Source: Flectonema sp. DT1601 (taxonomy: Eukaryota > Euglenozoa > Diplonemea > Diplonemida > Diplonemidae). Taken from it: 64,000 bases of DNA. Below, one piece after another: positions 1 to 10,471 of the stretch (position 1 is its first letter; each line of letters opens with the position of its first letter). A program made the position numbers and the translations under genes. The notes beneath the pieces are model-generated. The model saw nothing but the letters and a program-made list of their open reading frames with translations. It ran no database searches and was not told the DNA's origin. The DNA is taken from the NCBI GenBank assembly GCA_964019425.1, contig OZ025828.1, forward strand, positions 496,001 through 560,000. The letters run 5' to 3'.

Positions 1-298
1 CCCTTTTCCCACGTTCTATTCTCTATTGATATTACCCCACAGGTATGCTGTGCTTCTTTATACCATTCGATTATTTATTGTTGATCGTGTGTGGACTGAC
101 AACTAATTTCTGTTGCCTGCGTGAGCCACGTCGTTTGTGCCAACAGCTTAGCGCAGTTGTTGTTGTTACCATCAGTCTGTACATCTCAATGTAATTAATA
201 TTTCACAACAGGTTTAGTGAATAGGCGTAACCTAAATAGTGATAGCCCTGACAGTTTTTATTACACTCCACTCTCGACAGCTGAGAAATAAATAAATA
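1..298. other. Upstream spacer, no gene seen
   Basis: No convincing coding region. The last part holds a pyrimidine-rich stretch ending in CTCGACAG about 14 nt before the first start codon, which looks like a 3' splice (probably trans-splice) acceptor for the gene at 299. Confidence 0.5.
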
Positions 299-3200
299 AT
301 GTTATCGCTTGGCAGCTTCATCGCTGCCGCTGTTGTGTCGCAATTCCCAACACCTACTAGCCCGGTGATACCTCCAAAAATTGAGGTTAAAGGATTCTCT
401 GTTTGTGGACGAACATACAAAGCGATTAATCCTTCTGGTTGGGATGGAACTGTAGATGTGACCTCCGACAGAACAGCATTCGCAACTAAGAAATGGGATT
501 ATCAATTTATGTATTTAAGACTTGACGACATCTTACCTGATATTATGAAAGGTCACAAATATGAAGTTTCTATGGAGATGAATTTAACCGGAGGAAGTAC
601 TGGAGCACCACAACTAGCCTTTGATCCTCAACTCTTACTGTGGAAAGAGAAAGAAAACAGTCGATACATCAAAGACACAGTGTGGCCTGAAAATGTTACT
701 CAAGACCAACCAGGATGGATTATAAATGGTAATGAAATCCCCATGCCTGGAATTGATCAAGGTAATGGTTGGGTGAAGTACAGTGCTACATTCACATCAT
801 CAGCAGCGTTTCCAAATCCAACAAAGTCTCTTTGGATTAGAAATTATTTAACAGAAAGACCAAAAGACGTTGTAGCAGAATTCAACATAAGAGATGTTTG
901 CTTTACTAAAGTAGCTGAGTCATGGGACCCCCCTCCACCTGTCGCATCATACGATGAAAAATTCAACTGGGAGCGACCACCTACACCAGGAGCTGAGCTA
1001 ACCACACAAGCTAACTGTCCTCATAATGAAGTAGGAACTGTTAAATGGGAAGATACTTTTGGAACTCAAACTAGTGTCGTACTTACAACAGGTCAGAAGG
1101 TTCTCGTCACAGATCAATCATTTGGAGGTCGGAAGTATGATAAAATAGAAATAGTGGACGGGTCTGAATTAATCTTTTCAGACACAACAATCTTCTTAAC
1201 AGTCCGAGCTCTCATAGTTAAAGGAAAACTACGAATCGGAAGCCCGGAATGTAGATTGCAAGGACCCATTGATATCCGTTTTTGGGGAGACAAAACAGAT
1301 GCTGACACTCTACCTGATAACTTTGGTACTAAAGGTATGGCTGTCATTGGTACTGGAGAGGCAGACATTTTTGGAAGGAGATTCTTCCCAACTTGGACAC
1401 GACTTGCTCGTAAAGTACGAGCAGGTGATGAACGTGTTTATCTTCAAGAGTCTACTAATTGGTTTGTTGGTCAGGAAATAGTTTTAACGACAACTGTTCA
1501 TGATGACACTGATGTCGGTGAAGAAAATCAAAATGAAGTCTTCACAATAAAAGCTATAGACCCCACTGGTACAATTATTCAATTCACTGAACCAGCTAAG
1601 TACGCTCACTACGCTGGGGAGGAATATCAAGGAGAGGCGGCATTACTCTCAAGACAAATTAATGTTGAAGCCGACGCACCGAATGCCGAAGGGTTTGGAG
1701 GTCACATGGTCTTTAATGGAGCTCGTGGTAGAATCGCAGGGGTTGCTACCAGATATATGGGTCAGACAAATATAATGGCGAGGTACCCTTTTCACTTTCA
1801 TCTGATGGGACATCCCGCTGAACTTTCATTGTTTTCTGACAACGTCGCGAGAGACACTTATTTCAGATGTTTTGTTATTCACGGCACGCATGACATTCTG
1901 GAGACTGAAAATGTTGCATTCAACGCAACCGGCAACTGCTTCTACGTCGAGGACGGTGTCGAAGAAAACAACACCGTATCATACAACCTCGCATCCTATA
2001 TAAAAGTTATCGGAAGCGGTGCCAAGGGAGGTGGACAAGCAGGTGAAACACTTAGAAACGATGCCAACCCTGGAGGATTAGGAAGCGGTGATAGAGTACA
2101 ACCTGTTGATGCAACCGCAGCAGGGTTTTATTTCAGTAATTCACACAATGACATTATTGGAAATTGTGCCTCAGGTGGTTGGTCTGGGTTTGGTTTTCCT
2201 GGTCTTCCGGAACCTATTGGTGAGTTCCAGGGAATGGATTTTGTCCCCCGATCAAGAACTATAAAAGTATTCAGAGGAAACATTGCTCATTCATCGGGAG
2301 GTTATTGGGGTGCTGCTGGATGTATATATGTCGGTGGTGAATTAACTCAATCGGGAACTACTTTGAAATATATTTCTGGTCGTAAAGCTCGTTCGACACT
2401 TGCTGAATCTAAAAAAGGTATAGCAGATTGGCAGGGAACAGCCTTATGGATGAAACTTGAAAATACCAAAGTATATGCATGCAACAAAGGAATTCTTCAC
2501 TGGGGTAACCGAGTTGAGATTATAAAGGCTGAAATGCACGACATTTCAAGAGCGGTTACACTCTTTGGAGAAGCATGGTTAGACGACAGTCTCCTAAACG
2601 GAGTGTCTCAGAATACAGACGCAGACTACGCTAATAAACATCACGATGGATTCCAGTTCTATGACATTAGTGTAAAGTCATTAATCACAAATACGGAGTT
2701 TAGAAACTACCAACAACCACCTGGCTCGTGTAAGAACTGGGCAATCCCTGGAAGTACTGTTTGGACTCAAAGCGATTTATATTGTAGTCATAATTACACT
2801 AATGGAGCATCCCTTAGTGGTCATAGTAATGTTGTTTTTAGTGGACCGTTTCACAGCGATGAGTTCAAACCTCAACAAATCAGTGCTGTTGGTAATATAA
2901 AATATACCAACGTTGACTTCAAAGGTATTGTTGGTTTTAAAATAGCCGAATCAGGAGCAAGTAGATTCTTCAACATGATTGACCATGACGGGACTGCTAC
3001 TAAAGAAGGAAGACCAACGGTAGTTGGATCAAATCTGAACTGGTGGCAAGTATGTGATGATTGCAGGTATGAAAGTGCCTGGGAGACTTGGTTATGTCCA
3101 AAAAAACCACTTTCCTTCCCTGAAAGGGAAGTTGCTTATATTCGAGTGGACACTCCAGATATCACTTGGTCTAGTGGAGGGATTAGTGATGCCAACTCTT

Positions 3201-5041
3201 GTGATGAACAGTCAAAAGGTGATTGGAGTAATTGTGATGTAGGATACATTGCCCACTGGGGATATGGTCCTGGGAATACAGATCCTATTAAAAGATCATC
3301 ACCTATTACTTCAAATCACGGGATAACAGGAATTACTGGTAGAGGTTGGTACATGTGGTTGAATGGTGGAGCTCCAAAAAAGTTTACCGTCCGACCTTCA
3401 CAAGTACCAAATGATGTTATTCTACCATTTGCTACTTCATACCCATCAGGTACTACTTTTACAGTACTTGGTACTCATAGGTACGATACGAAGATGGCTG
3501 TTACCTTTTCGTTGGCCACATCATTGGATGCGATGCTAGCAGATCCTTTTAATTTGTACTACTTTGACGGTGAGAACTTTTATGTTACATTGAAGTTCCC
3601 AACCAAGCGTTACGATCTGAATTCTCGATTCGAAAGGGGAGGATTTTTTGTTTGGGATGTAGACAGGGATTGGACTATTACCGTTGAGGCTTCTTGTACA
3701 TCAAGTGGTGGGTGGTGTTCTAATTCCCCAACTGAAAGAGTTCCTGAGTGGACAAAGGGCTGCCCTGATCCACCTACTGAAGCTCCAACTGCAGTGCCCA
3801 CCGCTGTACCAACTTCAGTACCGACTGCGGCACCAACTGCTGCGCCGACTGCTATTCCGACAGCCATACCGACGTCTGTTCCAACAACTCTTCCTGTCGG
3901 ACAGACTGCTATCCCAACAGCCGTTCCGACTGCCGAACCTACTGCTGTGCCGACTGCTGTGCCAACGGCTGCACCAACTGCTGTCCCTACGGCTATTCCA
4001 ACAGCTCTCCCTGCTGGCAAGACCGCTGTTCCGACCTCTGTGCCGACTGCCGAACCTACTGCTGTGCCGACTGCTGTGCCGACTGCTGAGCCAACGGCTG
4101 CGCCAACTGCTGTCCCTACGGCTATTCCAACAGCTCTCCCTGCTGGCAAGACCGCTGTTCCGACCTCTGTGCCGACTGCTATTCCAACAGCCGTACCTAC
4201 GTCCATTCCAACAACTGTTCCGACATCGCTTCCTACTGCTGTGCCCACTGTGATGCCAACTGCAACACCGACGGCGCTCCCTAACGGGCAGACTGCTGTA
4301 CCAACAGCAATCCCTACGGCCCTCCCTGCCGGACAGACCGCTATTCCGACGACTGCTGTTCCAACTGCTGTCCCGACGGCCCTTCCTGTCGGACAGACTG
4401 CTGTTCCAACTGCTATCTCGACGGCTCTTCCTGCAGGACAGACTGCTGTTCCGACGGCGGTCCCAACTTCGTTACCTGCTGGGCAGAGTTCAGCACCCAC
4501 GGCAGTTCCAACATCACTCTTGTCAGCCGTACCGACGGCAGTTCCGACTTCTGTTCCAACTGAAGCTCCGACACCGCCAACTGGTCAACCAACTGGAGAA
4601 ACTTATCGGCCGACTGGTGTGCCAACGGGATCTCCAGATATTCCATCGCCAACGAGAATGGGAAAGAAGTGTGGAGATAACTATTGCAGGCTGCTGACTG
4701 ATTGCAACGAAGAAGTCTGCAGAGAAGGCGAATGCCGGAATCTACAGAAGGAAAGCGGAGGCAGTTGTGAACATTCATCGGGAAATGGAAAATGTGACTC
4801 TTCAGGAATGTGTTTATCTGCTGGTGAATATGAAGAACAGAACAACAACGATGATGAACTTGGTTGGTGGGTTTGGTTATTAGTAGCGTCAGGAGTTCTC
4901 CTTGTGTGCGCTGCCATAGTTGCAGCTGTGGTAGTGCAGCGCCAACGTCAAACGGTTGGATTTTCTGACTTTATGAAATACGACGATCAACTTCAGAATA
5001 CTTTAAACCAAGGATTGCATCATGAGACGGTACGTCTCTAG
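299..5041 (+). CDS. CEMIP/TMEM2/fibrocystin-like G8 and parallel beta-helix surface protein
   Basis: 1580 aa, intronless as read. A short hydrophobic N-terminus (about residues 1-16) may be a signal peptide. Residues about 30-205 look like a carbohydrate-binding beta-sandwich. A G8-type domain follows at about 245-330, then a long right-handed beta-helix region. The stretch with FHFHLMGH (about 498-505) and CFYVEDGVEENNT matches the conserved HFHLxG and CFFLEDGVE core of CEMIP/TMEM2 and PKHD1L1, which links the protein to the hyaluronan-binding or depolymerising family. Residues about 1158-1448 are a Pro-Thr stalk, followed by a Cys-rich knot (about 1460-1510), one transmembrane helix (about 1521-1545, WLLVASGVLLVCAAIVAAVV) and a short cytoplasmic tail. 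So: a stalked type I surface protein. Seen: domain order and motifs. Inferred: polysaccharide binding or cleavage at the cell surface. Substrate is unknown. Confidence 0.85.
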   Translation: MLSLGSFIAAAVVSQFPTPTSPVIPPKIEVKGFSVCGRTYKAINPSGWDGTVDVTSDRTAFATKKWDYQFMYLRLDDILPDIMKGHKYEVSMEMNLTGGSTGAPQLAFDPQLLLWKEKENSRYIKDTVWPENVTQDQPGWIINGNEIPMPGIDQGNGWVKYSATFTSSAAFPNPTKSLWIRNYLTERPKDVVAEFNIRDVCFTKVAESWDPPPPVASYDEKFNWERPPTPGAELTTQANCPHNEVGTVKWEDTFGTQTSVVLTTGQKVLVTDQSFGGRKYDKIEIVDGSELIFSDTTIFLTVRALIVKGKLRIGSPECRLQGPIDIRFWGDKTDADTLPDNFGTKGMAVIGTGEADIFGRRFFPTWTRLARKVRAGDERVYLQESTNWFVGQEIVLTTTVHDDTDVGEENQNEVFTIKAIDPTGTIIQFTEPAKYAHYAGEEYQGEAALLSRQINVEADAPNAEGFGGHMVFNGARGRIAGVATRYMGQTNIMARYPFHFHLMGHPAELSLFSDNVARDTYFRCFVIHGTHDILETENVAFNATGNCFYVEDGVEENNTVSYNLASYIKVIGSGAKGGGQAGETLRNDANPGGLGSGDRVQPVDATAAGFYFSNSHNDIIGNCASGGWSGFGFPGLPEPIGEFQGMDFVPRSRTIKVFRGNIAHSSGGYWGAAGCIYVGGELTQSGTTLKYISGRKARSTLAESKKGIADWQGTALWMKLENTKVYACNKGILHWGNRVEIIKAEMHDISRAVTLFGEAWLDDSLLNGVSQNTDADYANKHHDGFQFYDISVKSLITNTEFRNYQQPPGSCKNWAIPGSTVWTQSDLYCSHNYTNGASLSGHSNVVFSGPFHSDEFKPQQISAVGNIKYTNVDFKGIVGFKIAESGASRFFNMIDHDGTATKEGRPTVVGSNLNWWQVCDDCRYESAWETWLCPKKPLSFPEREVAYIRVDTPDITWSSGGISDANSCDEQSKGDWSNCDVGYIAHWGYGPGNTDPIKRSSPITSNHGITGITGRGWYMWLNGGAPKKFTVRPSQVPNDVILPFATSYPSGTTFTVLGTHRYDTKMAVTFSLATSLDAMLADPFNLYYFDGENFYVTLKFPTKRYDLNSRFERGGFFVWDVDRDWTITVEASCTSSGGWCSNSPTERVPEWTKGCPDPPTEAPTAVPTAVPTSVPTAAPTAAPTAIPTAIPTSVPTTLPVGQTAIPTAVPTAEPTAVPTAVPTAAPTAVPTAIPTALPAGKTAVPTSVPTAEPTAVPTAVPTAEPTAAPTAVPTAIPTALPAGKTAVPTSVPTAIPTAVPTSIPTTVPTSLPTAVPTVMPTATPTALPNGQTAVPTAIPTALPAGQTAIPTTAVPTAVPTALPVGQTAVPTAISTALPAGQTAVPTAVPTSLPAGQSSAPTAVPTSLLSAVPTAVPTSVPTEAPTPPTGQPTGETYRPTGVPTGSPDIPSPTRMGKKCGDNYCRLLTDCNEEVCREGECRNLQKESGGSCEHSSGNGKCDSSGMCLSAGEYEEQNNNDDELGWWVWLLVASGVLLVCAAIVAAVVVQRQRQTVGFSDFMKYDDQLQNTLNQGLHHETVRL
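3769..4640 (+). repeat. In-frame PTxxPTA coding minisatellite (Pro-Thr stalk)
   Basis: About 290 residues of PTAVPTA, PTSVPT and PTALPAGKTA type repeats, built from 12-nt sub-units with higher-order copies; a block with LPAGKTAVPTSVPTA recurs. Such Pro-Thr stalks are usual in secreted and surface proteins of protists and are probably O-glycosylated. The same tract gives a long meaningless ORF on the minus strand. Confidence 0.9.
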
Positions 5042-6865
5042 AGCTGCAGTTTTCCACAAGTGCATCTTGTTTGCAACATTAATGAATCATTATAATTAAA
5101 ACCTTGTCGAACTCCTTAGATAACAAAAGCCCGATCCCCCTTTGAGGAGGTGGTGGCTTGTTACGCATGTTCTATTTTCTCTCCTTTTGCACTTATTTGT
5201 TTGGTCGCTCTATTTATTTAAGTTGAAGCGACTGCTTTATTCTAGTTCTTTCTTTTCTTTTCTTTATTTTTCTCGATACCTTTTCTACCTCATTTCCGTG
5301 CGAAACATCTCTTCCTTAATTTTTTGTTTCATCTGTATCTTTATTTTCGTTTGTTTATATTTTGCCACCAATGATAAGTGGTCGTCGTCCAGCGTTAACT
5401 CGCGGGTACATTATGGAAATAAGTTACTTTTCTTAAGTTTTTTTTTTTTTTTAGAAACTACTCGCAACCCTCGTATCATTACATAACCGCAGTATTTTCT
5501 GAGTAGAGTGTATTTTGCGAAGGACGAAAAATTGCTTTGAGGATCTAAAAAAATACTATTCTTTTTTTTTTTTTTTTTTTTTTAAAACTGACTAGGGAGT
5601 GATCCCAGCTTCTAGTCCGCGTTTCGCTAAGTTATTTCCGCCAAAGGAGGGTTAGCAGGTGGATTAGGTGGTTTTCAGTTTGCGTTTTCTACCTCTTCTT
5701 TTTAAGTTATTATTTTGACTGCACGCAAACATTGTTATTCGTATTCATTACTTAACGCAAGAAAAGTAGTGGTGCACGCCAAGATTCTTCCCCAAATTGC
5801 AAGAGCTCGTGTGTATATTTCTTTCTCTCATTTGCTGAGTACCATCTGCGTCGTAACTCTTTTTTTGATGCAGTTTCGTATATTTATATTTTATAAATAT
5901 TAACTTACTCTTCTGTCGTGTTTTTCAGTCTAAACTTTATTATTACTTTATTTTGGTGTTATAATATTATTGTGATTATTATTGTGATTATTACTGTTTT
6001 TCCCAACGCCGCTGTCAAAAACAATTGTCGTTGATATTTCATATTGACAAATTTACTCAAAAAAAAACAAAAAAAAAAAAAAAGTTATCAATTTTCTTCA
6101 TTAACCTTATTCGTCTCTTATCGTCTGTGAGAGTCTCACGGTTGCTGGTAGTGACATAACTGTTACTCTGTGAGCTTTTCCTGGCTTTTGGCTTCCTAGG
6201 CTTCGTAAATAAATAAATAAAATAAATATTGCACATGTTCTTCCGTCATTTCATTGATGGAGAGAGTCTTCACAATTCAGAACTGAAATCAGTTTGTGAA
6301 TAAGTCTTACAAAATAGCCGTTACTGTTGTTACATTTCAGATGGCGGAAAAAAAAAAATAAAAATGAAAAAAAAACTGTTTTTTAAATAAAGCCGTCGGT
6401 AAATCTTGAAAAAGAAAAGCAAAACCTAACTCTTCAGTTCTTTTTCTTTTACAGATGGCTGCAAAACAGTCCAGCTAGCTCCTCGACTTTGAGAGAGGTG
6501 AGGTCATCAAAAAGCTTTTAAAAAAAAAGTCAATCAAGCAACACATGCAGCAACCAGACACACTGAGTAGGTCAGTACTTAGTTACGTACATCTCCCATG
6601 TGTTAATTAAGTCATACCGTTGTACTCCAATGGCTGTTCTTACGTTGGTTTCCTGTTTCTTTCCTACCTTATTATATCTTTCCCGTTGTGGTTATTTTTG
6701 TGTGGATTCTTCCTTTAGCACTTCTCACGTTTCCCTTCTACTTTGAGGGAATATCTCATTCTATTTAAAGAAGAGTGAGATTACACTTCATCAAATAAGT
6801 CACATGGTGGTTTAGTGTCATTGTCTATTAGAGTTATTCTTTCCTCGTAGGGTAACTCATATAAA
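5042..6865. other. Long spacer with hairpins and homopolymers, no gene
   Basis: No coding region supported. It contains long T and A runs (for example about 5560-5583), a nested stem-loop near 5590-5625 (outer GACTAG/CTAGTC, inner GGGA/TCCC), a repeated element at about 6120-6225, and a TTCTTTCCTCGTAG acceptor-like site just before the first beta-glucosidase. Confidence 0.6.
6120..6225 (+). repeat. Dispersed short element, copy E1
   Basis: It starts at the palindrome GTGAGAGTCTCAC, continues with a GCTGGTAG box, and ends with GGCTTCnnAGG then CTTCGTAAATAAATAAATA. The same blocks in the same order occur at 9508-9602, and the 3' block alone at about 17050 and 25214. Family unknown; the TAAA tail recalls a short retroposon, or it may be a structured 3' processing element. 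Confidence 0.55.
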
Positions 6866-8866
6866 ATGATGAGATCAGCAGTCCTTCTGACAGCTATCGC
6901 TGGCTCCCTGGCCGCCGATCCGCCTTCCCAGAGAGCCACCGAGATGATCAAGAAGATGACCACCGATGAGAAACTTCACATGCTTCACGGATCCGGCAGC
7001 GGATACGTCGGAAATGTGGAGAGCATTCCGAGACTCGGGATTCCGGCCATCAAAATGAACGATGGACCTCAGGGATTCAGAGGAGAGAAGGGAACTTCAA
7101 CAGCTTATCCGTCTGGTCTCACTATGGGAGCAACGTTCGACAAGGACGCGATGCTGAAGTGGGGAACGAACATGGGAGAAGAGTTCTACAAGAAGGGAGC
7201 GAACGTGCAACTGGGACCTGGTCTGTGTGTTGCTCGTGTTCCGAGAAACGGAAGAAACTTCGAATACCTCTCTGGAGAAGATCCATACCTCGGATACGTT
7301 CTGGTGCAGCCGGCAATCACTGGAATCCAGTCACAGGGAGTCATCGCCAATGCGAAGCATTACGTCAACAACAACCAAGAATCGAACAGAACCACAATCT
7401 CTGAAGATGTTGATGAGAGAACGCAGTTTGAGATGTACTACCCACCTTTCGAAGGAGCAGTAGAGGCCGGTGTCGGGAGTGTGATGTGCAGCTACAACAA
7501 GATCCGTGGGACCTGGAGTTGCGAGAACCCTGAAACCCTTCAGAGAGACTTGAAAGAGAGACTCGGATTCCAAGGATGGGTGATGTCTGATTGGGGAGCG
7601 ACGCACTCTCCTTCTATCAATGCTGGATTGGATCAAGAGATGCCTGGTTCTAAGTACATGGGTGATGCTCTGACCAAGCTGGTTGCGTCTGGCAACGTGA
7701 CGATGGCCAAGTTGGATGATTCAGTGCACAGAATCCTGACTCCGATGTATGCGATGGGAGTGTTCGACAAGGTGAACAACAACTCGATTCACAACAACGT
7801 CACTTCAGCTGCTCACAATGAGGCTACCCGAGACTTGTCTGTTCGCAGTACTGTTCTGTTGAAGAACAATGGAATCCTCCCTCTGAAGAGTTCAATCAAA
7901 TCGATTGCTGTTGTGGGTGACGAGTGTCAGCATCCGATTGTTCACGGAGGTGGATCAGGTCAGGTGTTCCCGTACTTTGTCTCTGCTCCTCTCGATGCGA
8001 TCAGAAATCATTTGAACATTCCGAGTGGTAAGAACTGCAGTGTAAGTGGTCAGTGTGTGTACTTCGTTCCTTCATCGGGAGATGTCGGAGTTGCTGCCAC
8101 TACGGACGTGACACTGGTGTGCGGAGCAACAACTTCATCAGAAGGCAGTGATCGTCATGATTTGAGCCTGCAGAATAACGAGGATGCGTTGATCTCGAGT
8201 GTAGCGAAGGTTACGAAGAAGGTGGTTGTGACCACTGTGACTCCTGGAGCTCTGTTGACTCCTTGGAGGGATGAGGTTGCCGCGTACTTGGTGCCGTTCA
8301 TGCCTGGTCAGGAATACGGAAATGCATTGACGCAGTTGTTGTTCGGATTGTCGTCTCCGTCAGCTCGCCTTCCGCTGACCTTCCCAGTTCAGGAGAACGA
8401 CGAGCAGATCACTGAGGCTCAGTGGCCTGGAATCAACTTGCACGCCAACTACTCTGAGAAGTTGAACTTCGGTTACAGGTGGTACGCAACTCACAAGGTG
8501 ACTCCAGCCTTTGCTTTCGGAGAAGGATTGACGTACACCACTTTCAGTTACTCGAACATCAAGGCTTCTAACACTGAGGTTTCATTCACAATTAAGAACA
8601 CTGGATCAGTTGATGGAGTTGATACTCCGCAGTTGTATTTGGGATTCCCTTCTGCAGCTGGTGAGCCTCCAATTCAGTTGAAGGGATTTTCAAAGGTATC
8701 GCTGCAGGCTGGAGCATCAACCAGCGTCACGTTCAAGTTAGACTCGAGATCGCTCTCTACTTGGGATGTGAGCAGTCACTCATGGGTTCAGTCAAAGGGT
8801 TCCTTTAATGCTTCTGTGGGAGCTAACTCTGGTTCGTTGTCGTTGTCGGCAACGTTTACTAACTAA
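6866..8866 (+). CDS. Secreted GH3 beta-glucosidase, copy 1
   Basis: 666 aa, intronless. Signal peptide at 1-17 (MMRSAVLLTAIAGSLAA). GH3 N-terminal barrel holds KHYVNNNQE and the nucleophile motif VMSDWGATH, with the catalytic Asp at residue 242. The GH3 C-terminal alpha/beta domain follows, then a fibronectin-III-like domain (about 560-655). This is the layout of secreted fungal-type beta-glucosidases, which release glucose from cello-oligosaccharides. Codon use is richer in G/C at third positions than in most neighbours (much GGA, TCC, CTC), which may reflect high expression or horizontal origin. This copy lies outside the homogeneous array: its coding region is nearly identical to copies 2-5 but both flanks differ. 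It has E for D in HNxATR and ends ATFTN rather than ATFAN. Acceptor-like TTCTTTCCTCGTAG precedes the start. Confidence 0.93.
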   Translation: MMRSAVLLTAIAGSLAADPPSQRATEMIKKMTTDEKLHMLHGSGSGYVGNVESIPRLGIPAIKMNDGPQGFRGEKGTSTAYPSGLTMGATFDKDAMLKWGTNMGEEFYKKGANVQLGPGLCVARVPRNGRNFEYLSGEDPYLGYVLVQPAITGIQSQGVIANAKHYVNNNQESNRTTISEDVDERTQFEMYYPPFEGAVEAGVGSVMCSYNKIRGTWSCENPETLQRDLKERLGFQGWVMSDWGATHSPSINAGLDQEMPGSKYMGDALTKLVASGNVTMAKLDDSVHRILTPMYAMGVFDKVNNNSIHNNVTSAAHNEATRDLSVRSTVLLKNNGILPLKSSIKSIAVVGDECQHPIVHGGGSGQVFPYFVSAPLDAIRNHLNIPSGKNCSVSGQCVYFVPSSGDVGVAATTDVTLVCGATTSSEGSDRHDLSLQNNEDALISSVAKVTKKVVVTTVTPGALLTPWRDEVAAYLVPFMPGQEYGNALTQLLFGLSSPSARLPLTFPVQENDEQITEAQWPGINLHANYSEKLNFGYRWYATHKVTPAFAFGEGLTYTTFSYSNIKASNTEVSFTIKNTGSVDGVDTPQLYLGFPSAAGEPPIQLKGFSKVSLQAGASTSVTFKLDSRSLSTWDVSSHSWVQSKGSFNASVGANSGSLSLSATFTN

Positions 8867-10132
8867 GGAGGTACTTGCTTTCTTAGATCGGTCTTGTTTT
8901 TTTATGTTTTCTTTTCATACAAACGTTTCATAACTTTTATTAAACATCGATCTGAACAATTGAACAACTGCAGGTAATTGCGAGATTAGTTTGTTGCTAT
9001 TTTCCGTTATGGCTTCTTTCACTGTTTTCTTAACAATTACTGTGAATTGGTGTTTCAAACGGCCCTGCTGACCATGAGCGGCAGGAGAATTACCTTTGTG
9101 TGTGAGGTTAAAATAGTATTGGCAGCTTTTTTTAGCAGAGACAAACAGATTGGTGTTCCCACCACGAATTTATGCAGTTGTTGTTATTTTTTCTCTTTTT
9201 TTTCCAAGCGCAGTAAGCGACTAGGAAGACGATGCGTGTAAACTTTTTTTTCGTTGTTTCTTAGTTTTGGAATACTGCTAGTGATAGTGTTTCATCTGGG
9301 GAGGTCAGCACAAAAAAATATTATGCATAAAAAGCTGGCTGCTTTTTCGCATACTTTTCTTGTGTTGGCATCGGAAATTAGTTCATTTTTGTTGTTGTTG
9401 TTTTTTGTTCTGTTTTCTCAGATTTTAATTTGCTTGGAAGAATACCAGCTTTTAAAAAAAAAAAAAAAAAAAAAAAAAGAAATCTTCGTCCTCTTTTTAT
9501 TTCATAAGTTGTTTGTGAGAGTCTCACGATTTGGCTGGTAGATCTAAATGGAGCTTTTTCATGATTATTGGCTTCCGAAGCTTCGTAAATAAATAAATAA
9601 GCGATATTTACCATAGCACCTTTTTATAGGTATATCCGATTTCCTTTATTTTGAAGGAAACAATATTTGTTTTGCTTGCTTTTTTTTAGTGTTATTTTTT
9701 TTTATTCTTCTTTTTTTTTTTTTTTTGACTGTTTTTTTCTTGAAAAAAAAAATCTTTCGTCGTGAATTGTTTTGGTATTGGCATCAGCATAATCGATAAT
9801 ACAATTGTGCGGTGTTTCTTTTTTTTTTTTTCTTCTTTTTTTTCGTTCTCTCCTCTTTCTGGATATAATTAACTGTTTTCATTGTTTTTAAGGAAAACAG
9901 TAGACCGTTGTGTTGTAGCTCCCTCACTACCACTAATTCATAAAACAAAAAGAAAATTACAACAAAATGAAAAAAAAAGTCGGGAGAAAAAGAAGTTTTC
10001 TTTTCCTCCCGAAGTATTTTTATGCTTTTTGATTGACTTTTCGATACAGTCAGATCATCAGCACTAACAAGAAGCCGATTGTTTTTTGTTTTAGTTCTTT
10101 TGCTGCGGGTCATGTGAGCTTTTTTTTCTTGC

Positions 10133-10164
<32 letters not shown>

Positions 10165-10471
10165 CTTCTTTCCGAACGTGTTCTCCTTCCTTTGTATTCG
10201 CGCAGTACAATTGACATCAGAGATTAATTACTTTTCAATCTCATAATCCAGACAAATAGTAGGAAGAAATCTTTTTTTTCTAAATTCTACAGTCACGACA
10301 ACATGGTGTGCCAGTATTGTTCTATATGACGTGCTCAAAGAAGTTCAGCTGTCATCGTCATTACAAATTGTTTCCTTAATGACGATGACGGGTTAAAGTG
10401 TTTTTCGTGTTCGCACTAATAAATAATTATACGTATGCTCAAACAGTTAATCTCCCTCACCGTATTACAAA
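8867..10471. other. Spacer between beta-glucosidases 1 and 2, no gene
   Basis: Rich in A and T runs (for example about 9455-9478 and 10136-10163). Holds element E2 at 9508-9602. Only the last 130 nt or so, from about 10341, matches the promoter-proximal region of copies 3-5. There is no FkbM fragment here, unlike the later spacers. Confidence 0.7.
9508..9602 (+). repeat. Dispersed short element, copy E2
   Basis: Second copy of the element at 6120: GTGAGAGTCTCACG, GGCTGGTAG, GAGCTTTTTC, TTGGCTTCCGAAG and the CTTCGTAAATAAATAAATA tail, in the same order with diverged filler. Confidence 0.55.

Noticed and set aside
3610-4500. 296-codon minus-strand ORF rich in Val, Gly and Ala
   Set aside because: Shadow of the Pro-Thr repeat on the + strand; pure repeat translation with no independent coding sign.
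5142-5486. 114-codon ORF rich in Phe, Leu and Ser
   Set aside because: Translation of T-rich spacer; no domain, no coding bias.
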